A stretch of DNA of 64,000 nucleotides, taken from a bacterium. Its GTDB lineage: Bacteria > Desulfobacterota > Desulfobulbia > Desulfobulbales > Desulfobulbaceae. Made by a program: the position numbers and the translations under genes. The stretch covers positions 82,654-146,653 of the forward strand of contig JAUNUN010000001.1 in the NCBI GenBank assembly GCA_030538155.1, given 5' to 3'. Below, piece after piece: positions 56,491 through 64,000 of the stretch (positions are counted from its first letter, which is position 1; the number at the start of each line of letters is the position of its first letter). The notes below the pieces were generated by a model. That model saw only the letters and a program-made list of their open reading frames with translations. It had not been told where the DNA came from and made no database searches.

Positions 56491-58392
56491 CTATGTGAGC
56501 CAGCGCCGTTGCCAATCGTGAAACACGATCAGGGACCAGAGGATGTGGCTGTGGTTATGCGTGCCCCGGCGGTGTTCATCCTTCAGACGGGCGATCATGT
56601 TCGGGTTGAAGAGCCCCTGCCGGCGGATGGTCTGTTCATCGAGCAAGTCTTCGACTAGGGGCTTGAATTCGCTGTTCAGCCAATGCTTGATGGGAATGGA
56701 GAAACCCTCCTTGGGCCGGTAGACACATTCCCTGGGCACGAGCGTGGTCGCCACCTCCTTGAGGATAGACTTGGTGGTATTGCCCTTGAGCTTCAAGGCG
56801 GCAGGAACCCGGAAGGCCAGTTCCACCAGATCCTTATCCAGATAGGGCACCCTAGTCTCCAGGCTCACCGCCATGGACATGCGATCCACCTTGGTGAGGA
56901 TGTTGTCGGAGAGATAGCTGCGCACATCCACATACAGACCCTGATCAAGCGCAGACCTTTGACCGATTTTGCCGGTTCGGCCTGCCTGGGCAAAGAGGCG
57001 CTCAATATGCCTGCCCACAGGCTTCGTGATCTGGGCCCGGGCCTCTGGCGTGAAGAGGAGACTGCGGAGTTCTTCCGTGACAAAAAGCCGCCAGCGGGCA
57101 TGGGCCAGGCCGGGATCCAAAGCAGCTCCTTCAATAAAGCGCTTGGCCTTGTTGACAAGCCCCTTTTTCCTGGCACCAGGGCGCAGGCGTTCTGCCATAG
57201 CCGGCAACAGCTGCCGCCTCATCCAGGCCGGCAGGCGCTGGTAGAAGCGGCTTTTTTCCTGGGCCAGATAGGTTTCGTAGCCTGCAAAAAGCTCGTCGCC
57301 GCCATCGCCGCTCAGGGCCACGGTCACATGCCTACGGGCCAGACGCGACACGAGATAGGTGGGGAAGATGGAAAAATCGCCGATCGGGTCATCCAGAAAA
57401 TGCATGAGCCGGCCAAAGAGTTCCACCACATCCGGCCGGATGATTTCATCACGGTGGTCGACCCCAAGGTGGTCCGCCACCCGCCGGGCCCAACCAAGCT
57501 CGTTGTAGCTGGGATCATCAAAACCGATGCTGAAGGTCTGCACCCCGGCCCGGCCCATGCAGGCAACGAGCAAGGATGAATCCACCCCGCCGGAAAGAAA
57601 GGCCCCCAAGGGCACGTCGCTTATCATCTGCATCCTGGTGGACCGGCGTACCTGGGCCAAAATCTCTTCCTGCCAGGCCGAAGCGGATTGCAGGGCTTGC
57701 CCGTCTGGCGTGGGGATATCCCAGTACTGCTGCAAGACCGGCTCGGGATTATCCGGCTCAAGCCAGAGCATCTGGCTCGGCAACAGTTTTCTGATGCCGG
57801 CAAAGAGCGTTGCCGCGCCGGGCGTATATTCCCAGGAAAGAAAATCGGCCAGGGCGGGCAAGTCAATGCTGCGCTCGATCAGGCCGCTTGCCAAAAGGGC
57901 CTTTATTTCCGAGCCGAAGACAAGGTGGCTTGCCGTTCGGGCATAGTAAAGGGGCTTGATGCCCAGGTGATCGCGCACCAGGGCAAAAAGTCTTTTTTTA
58001 GAGTCGTGCAGGGCAATGGCAAACATGCCGTTAAGGCGGCTCGGGAAATCACGGCCCCACTGCTCATAGGCATGCACGATAATTTCCGTATCCGTGTGGG
58101 TGCTGAAGCGGTGGCCGTAACCCTGCAGCTCCTTTTTCAGCTCGGGGAAGTTGTAGATCTCCCCGTTGAACACGGTCCAGATGCTGCGGTCTTCGTTGTA
58201 GATGGGCTGATCACCGCCGGCCAGATCAATAATCGCCAGACGGCGCATGCCCATGCTGACACCATGACAGCTCCCCATACCGGCGGAATCAGGGCCCCGG
58301 TGCACCAGGGTTTGTACCATGCGCTCCATGGCGGCATGGTTTTCAGGCAGACTCTCTCCGCTGAAATCAACCAGACCAGCAATACCGCACAT
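56491..58392 (-). CDS. Asparagine synthase (glutamine-hydrolysing), glycan-locus type
   Basis: 633 residues from the ATG at 58392, which makes Cys2 (MCGIAGLVDF) the N-terminal nucleophile; the frame's earlier TTG would destroy it. Glutaminase: HRGPDSAGMG, FNGEIYNF. Synthetase: SGGVDSSLLVA pyrophosphate loop, and SGDGGDELFAGY. The ATG overlaps the stop of the GT4 gene (TGATG). It makes an amide from an acid using glutamine and ATP; in glycan loci such enzymes can amidate sugars or lipids instead of aspartate. Confidence 0.87.
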   Translation of the reverse strand: MCGIAGLVDFSGESLPENHAAMERMVQTLVHRGPDSAGMGSCHGVSMGMRRLAIIDLAGGDQPIYNEDRSIWTVFNGEIYNFPELKKELQGYGHRFSTHTDTEIIVHAYEQWGRDFPSRLNGMFAIALHDSKKRLFALVRDHLGIKPLYYARTASHLVFGSEIKALLASGLIERSIDLPALADFLSWEYTPGAATLFAGIRKLLPSQMLWLEPDNPEPVLQQYWDIPTPDGQALQSASAWQEEILAQVRRSTRMQMISDVPLGAFLSGGVDSSLLVACMGRAGVQTFSIGFDDPSYNELGWARRVADHLGVDHRDEIIRPDVVELFGRLMHFLDDPIGDFSIFPTYLVSRLARRHVTVALSGDGGDELFAGYETYLAQEKSRFYQRLPAWMRRQLLPAMAERLRPGARKKGLVNKAKRFIEGAALDPGLAHARWRLFVTEELRSLLFTPEARAQITKPVGRHIERLFAQAGRTGKIGQRSALDQGLYVDVRSYLSDNILTKVDRMSMAVSLETRVPYLDKDLVELAFRVPAALKLKGNTTKSILKEVATTLVPRECVYRPKEGFSIPIKHWLNSEFKPLVEDLLDEQTIRRQGLFNPNMIARLKDEHRRGTHNHSHILWSLIVFHDWQRRWLT

Positions 58393-59567
58393 CAAACCAG
58401 ACTCTCCAAAACCCGTTTCAGCTTCTGCACATAGATGGGCCGAGCGTACTCCCGATTGTACAGTTCCTGCGCCCTGCCCGCTTTTTCGGCGGCAAGCGCG
58501 CTCTCGCCAAGGGCTGCAAGCAGACCCTGGGCCATATCCTGAACCTTGGGCTCCACCAGAAAGGCAACTTCCTCCGTTAAAACCTGGGTATGCGAATAGA
58601 TGGCCGTGGCCACCAGAGGGATACCGCCGGCCAGCTGTTCGTAGATCTTCAGCGGGGTATTGGTGCCGCTGCTGCGCGGTGAAACCAGCACGGTCGCCTG
58701 CCTGCTCCAGGCTCGGGCAAGCTGCTGCGCCACCCGACCGGTAAAGAGCACCTGGTCCGCGATGCCCAGTTTTTCTGCCTGGCTGCGGTAGCGCTGCACC
58801 TGTTCCTCAGTGCCGCCCACTATGACTAAGAGCACGTCTTTACGTTCTCTTACCACCAGCGCCATGGCATTGATCAGGATATCGATGCCCTGGTAGGCCT
58901 CAAGGGTGCCGGCATAGACAATGCGGTGCGGAAACTGCGCGGGCACATCCGGAGCCTCCTCTGCGGAATCGGCGCAGCCCTGGCTGTTTTTCAGGCGCAC
59001 CGGCTCAAGAATGGAGTTTTCAATGAGGAAGTTGCGGCTGTTGCCGGGCAGGATTTTATTTACGTAATGGTAGAGATCCGGACAGATGGTAATGATGGCG
59101 TCACTGCGGGCCAGACTGCGGTTTTCCAGCCATTCAAAGATGGCCAGCAGGGCTTTGTTGGTGCTGAAGTTAAAATTGCTCAACTGCTGGGGCAGGCTGG
59201 AGTGCATGTCGTAGAGCAGTTTGTAGCGAAAAAAGGGTTTGAGCAGAAGGGCCATGAATACCGCTTCCTCATGCGCATGGACAACATCATAGCGATTGCG
59301 CACAAGCAGACCAAGCATCCGGAAAAAGATAAAGAAATCATGCACCAGCTTTTTCAGGGAGGGGCCGATCTTGACCGGGCCCAGAAAGGCCAGCGCGGGA
59401 GTACGAAAAAAACGCACCCCAGGGATATCAACATCCTCTCCCTGCCCATAGGTGAGAAAATCAATATCAGCCCCCAGCTCAGCGCTGATCAGGGTGCGGT
59501 AGTAGACGCTAAAGGGCGTGCCCCGGGGCGAGAAAAAAGGCTGAGGCGCGATAACGAGATATTTCAT
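58392..59567 (-). CDS. Family 4 glycosyltransferase
   Basis: 391 residues, GT-B fold. APQPFFSPRGTPFSVYYRTLI at the N-terminus, YDVVHAHEEAVF, then RIVYAGTLEAYQGIDILI and VLVSPRSSGTNTPLKIYEQLAGGIPLVATA give the conserved C-domain with the EQLAGG motif. It builds a glycosidic bond in the surface polysaccharide from a nucleotide sugar. It is followed with overlap by the asparagine synthase. Confidence 0.85.
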   Translation of the reverse strand: MKYLVIAPQPFFSPRGTPFSVYYRTLISAELGADIDFLTYGQGEDVDIPGVRFFRTPALAFLGPVKIGPSLKKLVHDFFIFFRMLGLLVRNRYDVVHAHEEAVFMALLLKPFFRYKLLYDMHSSLPQQLSNFNFSTNKALLAIFEWLENRSLARSDAIITICPDLYHYVNKILPGNSRNFLIENSILEPVRLKNSQGCADSAEEAPDVPAQFPHRIVYAGTLEAYQGIDILINAMALVVRERKDVLLVIVGGTEEQVQRYRSQAEKLGIADQVLFTGRVAQQLARAWSRQATVLVSPRSSGTNTPLKIYEQLAGGIPLVATAIYSHTQVLTEEVAFLVEPKVQDMAQGLLAALGESALAAEKAGRAQELYNREYARPIYVQKLKRVLESLV

Positions 59568-59575
59568 GCGGAATT

Positions 59576-60433
59576 TCAGGCAGTGGGTGAAGATTTTTTA
59601 TGCAGTTGCATGCTGATCTGGTGCTTGAAAAACGGATACGCCTGTTCACAGCGACCGTAGGGCGCAAGGGAAGTTGCCGGGTCGAGCAGGAGGGCGGCCA
59701 GCGAGGAAAAGGGCGCTTCTCGCTCAATCGCTCCGGCAAGGCGCAGGCCAAAGCTGCCCACCTTTTTTTCCTGGGCGGGAAAGGGCAGAGGATCACTGCC
59801 CGGGAGATTGCGGATGCCGCGCCCTTGGGCCTGTTTGAAGAGTGCCGGCAAGGGCCAAAAAAAGGGCCGGTTGGCGTTGTCGCCAAGAAAGATGGAGTGT
59901 GCTGGGGCCTCCGCAACGAGTTGTTCCACCTTCTTTCCTCTTTTGCCGAGCCATTTACCCGCGCCCCAAGGTAAAACGGCGAGGGGGCGACAGGCTGAAC
60001 GCTCGGCAGGTTCAGTTGATGAAGCGGGGGCTGCCAGGTGGCTGAGCACCTCTTCGATGGGTCTGCCATCCGGAAAAGAAGCGCCGTAGCCAAGCGCCAG
60101 CACCTCAAGCCGTTCTGCGGTCACGATCTGCCGGCCGGCAACCAGGTAGAGTTCCTGCCCGGAATCGTTCCGCACAAGCAAGGTTTCGGGCTCCCGGCTC
60201 TCTTCAAGCTGAAAACCGGGCACAGTGACGGGCCGGCCGGCCTTAAGCCTTACCTTGAGGCTTGAAAAGACCTCTGCCCCGGCAGATTCGCTCAGCAGGA
60301 GAAAACCTGCGCTCTGGCCGGCGTTGATCTCCTGCGCCAGGGCCTGAAAATTGCCGAGCGCAGAGGCAAGCAGAACTTCTAGACGAAAACCGGGATGGAT
60401 ATGGACATGGCCATCGACAAAAATATGCGGCAT
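59576..60433 (-). CDS. Hypothetical protein with a PHP-like N-terminal motif
   Basis: 285 residues. It begins MPHIFVDGHVHIHPGF, a metal-binding HxH pattern seen in PHP-type phosphoesterases and amidohydrolases. A later IRNLPGSDPLPFPAQEKKVGSFG could supply another ligand, and FLGDNANRPFFWPLP is distinctive. I cannot name the family. It is the first gene of a minus-strand run into the GT4 and asparagine synthase genes, eight bases before the GT4 start. Confidence 0.55.
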   Translation of the reverse strand: MPHIFVDGHVHIHPGFRLEVLLASALGNFQALAQEINAGQSAGFLLLSESAGAEVFSSLKVRLKAGRPVTVPGFQLEESREPETLLVRNDSGQELYLVAGRQIVTAERLEVLALGYGASFPDGRPIEEVLSHLAAPASSTEPAERSACRPLAVLPWGAGKWLGKRGKKVEQLVAEAPAHSIFLGDNANRPFFWPLPALFKQAQGRGIRNLPGSDPLPFPAQEKKVGSFGLRLAGAIEREAPFSSLAALLLDPATSLAPYGRCEQAYPFFKHQISMQLHKKSSPTA

Positions 60434-60575
60434 GGCTCCAGACGAGGGAGAAGGGGAAAGGCGAACAATTCCAGCACGAAAAGGCTATAAATATGGCGGA
60501 TAATCGCCGGCTTGTCAAGCTGTTCCCCGGCCAGCCCGCGCAATCACAGGGGCCGGCAACGAGCGCTACTGCGTG

Positions 60576-61919
60576 CTAGCGCCTTTTCTCCAGGGTGCGC
60601 ACCAGTTGTTCAACCTGCTCGCGCACCGAGGTCTTCTGCAGCATCTGCTGGGTGATGGTCTTGATGGAGTGCAATACGGTGGAATGGTCGCGGTTGTACA
60701 TACCGCCGATTTCACTTAAGGAATGGGCGGTGAACTTACGGGTGAGATACATGGCCACCTGCCGGGGAAAGACAATGCCGCGCTTGCGGGAGCGGGAGCG
60801 CAGTTCCTCCCGGCTCACCTTGAAACAGACGCTGATATAGTCGCAAATCGCCGCAGCACTTGGACCCTTGGGTGCTAGGTCGACAAAACCGCCGACAATC
60901 TCCTGCACCATGGCCAGATCCGGCGGCATCTTCAAAAGACGGGCCCTGGCCGTAACACTCATGACCGCGCTTTCCATGCGCCGAATATCGCCCTGAAGCG
61001 TCTCGGCCATGTAGGAGATGACATCGTCGTCCACGAGCATGTCCTGGGCTGCCATCTTGTGGCGGATGATGCGCTCCCTGGTTTCAAAGCCCGGCGCCTG
61101 GATGCTGGCAAGCAGGCCCGAGGCCATGCGGCTTCTGAAATCGGTGTCAAGCCCCTCGATCTTGTCGGCGGGCAGGGCTGAGGTCAGGATGACGCGGCGG
61201 CCGCTTTTGAGAAGATAGTCAAGCACTATGTTGAGTTCTTCCTGGGTCTTGGCCCGGCCGGTGAGGGTGTGGACATCCTCCAAAAGGAGCATGTCGCAGT
61301 CGTTGACGTACTTGTTGGAAAATTGGTCCATGCTCTTGTTGCGCAGCCCCTTGACCATCTCAGCGCTGAACTGCTGCGCAGTCAGATAGCGCAAGCGGGT
61401 AGCAGGCGCGTTCCTGAGCACCTGGTGCACCACGGCCTGGGTCAGGTGGCTTTTGCCAAGCCCGGTGGAGCTGTCCATAAAGAGACAGCGGCCAAAGCTG
61501 TAGTCATTGCCGGCCAGGGCCTTGCAGGCGGATTGGGCCAGGATATTCGATTCACCCACCATAAACTGGTCAAAGGTGAAGGCAGGGTGCAGGGAACGCA
61601 GTTGCAGGGCACCCTGAGGTACACCCGGCAGCCGCAACTGGCGGTCGGAGCCCGAGCGGGAATGTACGACAGGGCCCTGCTCCGGCAGGGCGGAGTTAAC
61701 CTGAAAGCGAATAACACCGCTCAGGCCCGCCTCCAGGCATTTTTGTCGGATCAAATCCATATAACGCTCTTCCACCCAGGCGCAAAAAAAGCGATCCGGC
61801 CCGGCAAGGATCATCCCCTTGCCGTGTTCCTGCGTACAGGTAATGGGTTTGATCCACAGCTCATATTCACTGGCCGGCAAAACAGAGGCAATGGCAGTTT
61901 GAACGGCATCCCACAGCAT
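60576..61919 (-). CDS. dnaA: Chromosomal replication initiator DnaA
   Basis: 447 residues from the ATG at 61919. N-domain: LWDAVQTAIASVLPASEYELWIKP. AAA+: Walker A-like DSSTGLGKSHL, Walker B MLLLEDVHTL, sensor/Arg region DTDFRSRMASGLL. DNA-binding: SLSEIGGMYNRDHSTVLHSIKTI, the signature. Walker A has SSTG in place of the usual GGVG and Walker B is LLLEDVH. It opens the origin with ATP. Neither dnaN nor gyrB is adjacent. The frame upstream of 61919 is non-coding. Confidence 0.9.
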   Translation of the reverse strand: MLWDAVQTAIASVLPASEYELWIKPITCTQEHGKGMILAGPDRFFCAWVEERYMDLIRQKCLEAGLSGVIRFQVNSALPEQGPVVHSRSGSDRQLRLPGVPQGALQLRSLHPAFTFDQFMVGESNILAQSACKALAGNDYSFGRCLFMDSSTGLGKSHLTQAVVHQVLRNAPATRLRYLTAQQFSAEMVKGLRNKSMDQFSNKYVNDCDMLLLEDVHTLTGRAKTQEELNIVLDYLLKSGRRVILTSALPADKIEGLDTDFRSRMASGLLASIQAPGFETRERIIRHKMAAQDMLVDDDVISYMAETLQGDIRRMESAVMSVTARARLLKMPPDLAMVQEIVGGFVDLAPKGPSAAAICDYISVCFKVSREELRSRSRKRGIVFPRQVAMYLTRKFTAHSLSEIGGMYNRDHSTVLHSIKTITQQMLQKTSVREQVEQLVRTLEKRR

Positions 61920-62367
61920 GGAAGTTCTATCTAAATGGTATTTCAGGGAATAATTGCAAGAGCGTATAAAAGGCTCCCGCCACACACGGTATGGGCTGCT
62001 ATAGCAGAGGAAGGAGGCAGAAGCAAAAGCGGCCTAACGCAATTTGAACGCAGAAAACAAAAACTTACGCCCAAACTGACATCACATTGTAAGTACGTCA
62101 TTTTTTTATACAGAACCCCTTAAGCCCCTGATTTTTTGACGGCAGCAGGAAGAGGGCCAGAAGCTGCGTGAGAACGATGGGATATTTTTCAATACACAGG
62201 TTATCAACAGGCTGTACACAAAAATACAAACTCAACCAAGCGCCGTTTATCTCGATTTCTCTGAACTATACTCGTTATTTCATCTTAGCAAAAGCCGGGA
62301 CGGACTAAGTCTGTCTGGTTCCAGCCTTTCCCATGCCTGCCATCTGCAAAAAATATCCGAGAGCATC
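61920..62367. other. dnaA upstream region, possible but weak oriC
   Basis: About 450 bases upstream of dnaA, AT-rich compared with the neighbours. It contains one DnaA-box-like TTATCAACA (62201-62209, one mismatch to TTATCCACA) and TTATACAGA (62107-62115, one mismatch). No clustered boxes and no switch in gene strand are seen, and the neighbouring gene is on the same strand. No other gene or RNA is visible. Confidence 0.35.
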
Positions 62368-63999
62368 CTAGCGGAAGGGAAAGAGCATGCGCAGTCCATT
62401 CTGCGCCCAAGACCAGGCCGGATCTCCCGGCCCTTCTTCTTTTTCGCACCACGTTTCAAGGACATCAAGCGCCTGCTCTAAAGCAGGAGGATCGTATATG
62501 GGGGTCTTTTGAAAGGCCAGGACATTGACATTGTGGTCAGCCCCTGTCAGCGTGAGGTAGGTGCAGGGGGCACTCACCTGGCCGGCATAGCCGCGCAAAA
62601 AAGCAAGATCCTCTGCCGGTTCTCCGCCGCCGTCCAGCAAATAGAGCGGTTTATGGCCCCAGGCCCGCAACCGGGGCAGCAAATGCACCATGTCGTGCTC
62701 AAGAAAATATGCCTGCCACTTTTCCTGCGTGTACCAGGAGGGAAACTGTTCCCTGCCGTACTGGGACTTACCGATACCCAGTGCCCAATTCCAGAAAAAG
62801 GCCAGATCGCCCCGGTGGTGAAAACGGTCAGCCACCCGCCGCGGCGGCCCAATCAGAATCAGGGCGTCGACCGCGGGGTGATCAAGCCCTACCCGCAGGG
62901 CCGGGTTGGCACCCATGGAATGACCGATAATGGAGAGCTTGGCGCCCTCCTTGGCCAGGCTTTTAAGATAGGTGATGGCTTGCTGTGTTTCACTGTCAAG
63001 GTCTGAGCGAAAAAACGCTTCAGAGGCAAAGGGGTCGGCTGACCGGCCAAAACCTGCAAAATCAATGCTCAGGACTCTGAAGCCCCGTTCCGCTAGGGAC
63101 TCCGCCAGAAGCGGGTACAGGGGAAACATCTGCCCCTGGGGGTAGTTACCGTGCAGCAGAAGAATATTGCCCCGCACGGGAACCTGCTCCTCGTTCTGAT
63201 AGAGGCGGCCGGCAATCTCCAGTCCGTCCGGCCGTTTGAGCACAAGCTCCCGGCCCTGAAACTCGGTCGGCACCGGCACAGCCGCTGCACACTCGGGTGT
63301 ATTCAGTACTTTATAACGCGCTGTCGCAGCCCAGTAGGCCAAAGGGGCCAATGCCCAGATGAGCGCGCTGGCCGCCAGAAGCCATCCGTGCAGCTTTGAG
63401 GCTTGCTTTCGCCCTCTAGGCTGCGCTGCCCGCCTCAGCCGTGCAAGATGGGTAAGACGCGCCACCCCCATGAGCATCAGGTAGGAGAAGGGATACCAGA
63501 GCAGAATAGCGGTAAAAAAAAAGCCGGGCTGGATATTCTGCGCATACAGGTGCAGCAAGTTCAGGGAGAGCCTGAGCTGCGGATCTTCTCCATGGGCCTG
63601 TATCTTGGTGAAGGTGCCCGATTCTGCTGCCGTAAACTCCACCTGGTGCAGGGGATCTATGGCCATGGCCCGGCTCTGCTTGGCATCAAGGCCATATTCA
63701 TCCTGCAACACGCAACTGCGGATAGAGAGTACTCTGCTGCGAGTATCAAAATCCAGCCTGAGATCCTTGAACAGGACGTCCTTGAGCCTGAATTTTATCG
63801 ACTGCCAAAGCGGAGAAGCAAGAAGTGCGCCGCGAACCACCTTGTTTTCGCTATAGCCCGTTCCGGTCTTGATTCCGCTATTGGTATAGAGCGAAAAGAC
63901 AGTGTCTGCCTCCACCAGAACCTGGCAGTGAACAAAGTGTTCGTCCCGGTATACCGATTCCAAGACGGCCAGGGGCAATGCCAGCAGAGTAGCCAGCAC
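62368..63999 (-). CDS. Membrane-anchored alpha/beta hydrolase (5' end at or beyond the window edge)
   Basis: At least 543 residues; the first codon in the window is a GTG at 63999, so the true start may lie outside. The N-terminal half holds a beta-rich extracytoplasmic segment, with helices near 155-180 and 205-225. From about 250: GNILLLHGNYPQGQM (oxyanion hole), SIDFAGFGRSADPF, IGHSMGANPALRV (nucleophile Ser in GHSMG), and GADHNVNVLAFQK (catalytic His). It probably hydrolyses an ester or peptide at the membrane. Fusion to the N-terminal domain is unusual. Confidence 0.75.
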   Translation of the reverse strand: MLATLLALPLAVLESVYRDEHFVHCQVLVEADTVFSLYTNSGIKTGTGYSENKVVRGALLASPLWQSIKFRLKDVLFKDLRLDFDTRSRVLSIRSCVLQDEYGLDAKQSRAMAIDPLHQVEFTAAESGTFTKIQAHGEDPQLRLSLNLLHLYAQNIQPGFFFTAILLWYPFSYLMLMGVARLTHLARLRRAAQPRGRKQASKLHGWLLAASALIWALAPLAYWAATARYKVLNTPECAAAVPVPTEFQGRELVLKRPDGLEIAGRLYQNEEQVPVRGNILLLHGNYPQGQMFPLYPLLAESLAERGFRVLSIDFAGFGRSADPFASEAFFRSDLDSETQQAITYLKSLAKEGAKLSIIGHSMGANPALRVGLDHPAVDALILIGPPRRVADRFHHRGDLAFFWNWALGIGKSQYGREQFPSWYTQEKWQAYFLEHDMVHLLPRLRAWGHKPLYLLDGGGEPAEDLAFLRGYAGQVSAPCTYLTLTGADHNVNVLAFQKTPIYDPPALEQALDVLETWCEKEEGPGDPAWSWAQNGLRMLFPFR

Positions 64000-64000
64000 A

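Overview
The window reads as a chromosomal segment of a Gram-negative, moderately GC-rich bacterium. The best fit is an anaerobic Desulfobacterota, probably a Desulfobulbales relative. This is an inference from gene content: a type II secretion pseudopilin operon, an LPS core and lipid A export block, a three-domain NifU with NifS, ThyX, FolE2, a Mn-dependent inorganic pyrophosphatase, a PurH lacking its formyltransferase domain, CFI-box C-terminal domains, and a convincing UGA-encoded selenoprotein. No tRNA, rRNA, CRISPR array, phage or transposon was found.

Layout. (1) Positions 1-6013, minus strand: a MoeA/MogA-like molybdopterin-binding protein, then pseudopilins GspG-H-I-J-K, tightly overlapping. 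GspG is the last 137 residues of a 936-residue ORF that starts with a signal peptide, delta-60 repeats and a CFI-box domain. (2) 6340-14851, plus strand: Trm112-like protein, phosphohexomutase, nifU-nifS, a strong palindromic terminator, thyX, then a PilB/GspE-type ATPase carrying a cyclic-nucleotide-binding domain, coupled to an LPS-type glycosyltransferase. (3) 14904-25153, minus strand: heptosyltransferase, O-antigen ligase, MsbA, U32 peptidase, a degenerate histidine-kinase-like protein, and the chain hslR-purH(short)-purN-pyrR. (4) 25306-34042, mixed strands: folE2, aldehyde dehydrogenase, AEC transporter, adenylate cyclase, rarA overlapping a metallophosphatase-like selenoprotein gene, ppaC, Bax-inhibitor-1 protein. 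(5) 34154-60433, minus strand: a long surface-polysaccharide locus with a priming glycosylphosphotransferase, many GT2 and GT4 transferases, two LPG-synthase-TM proteins (one fused to a TolB-like propeller), a GDSL esterase with CFI-box, acyl- and methyltransferases, epimerase, FAD dehydrogenase and asparagine synthase. (6) 60576-64000: dnaA with a sparse AT-rich upstream region, and a membrane-anchored alpha/beta hydrolase reaching the window edge.

How the parts relate. Most of the window serves the cell envelope: sugar activation, glycan assembly, lipid A flipping, O-antigen ligation and secretion through a pseudopilus. The two most unusual items are the selenoprotein at 30931-31944, which conventional gene calling breaks into two pieces, and the in-frame joining of a secreted CFI-box protein to the major pseudopilin GspG at 2096-4906.
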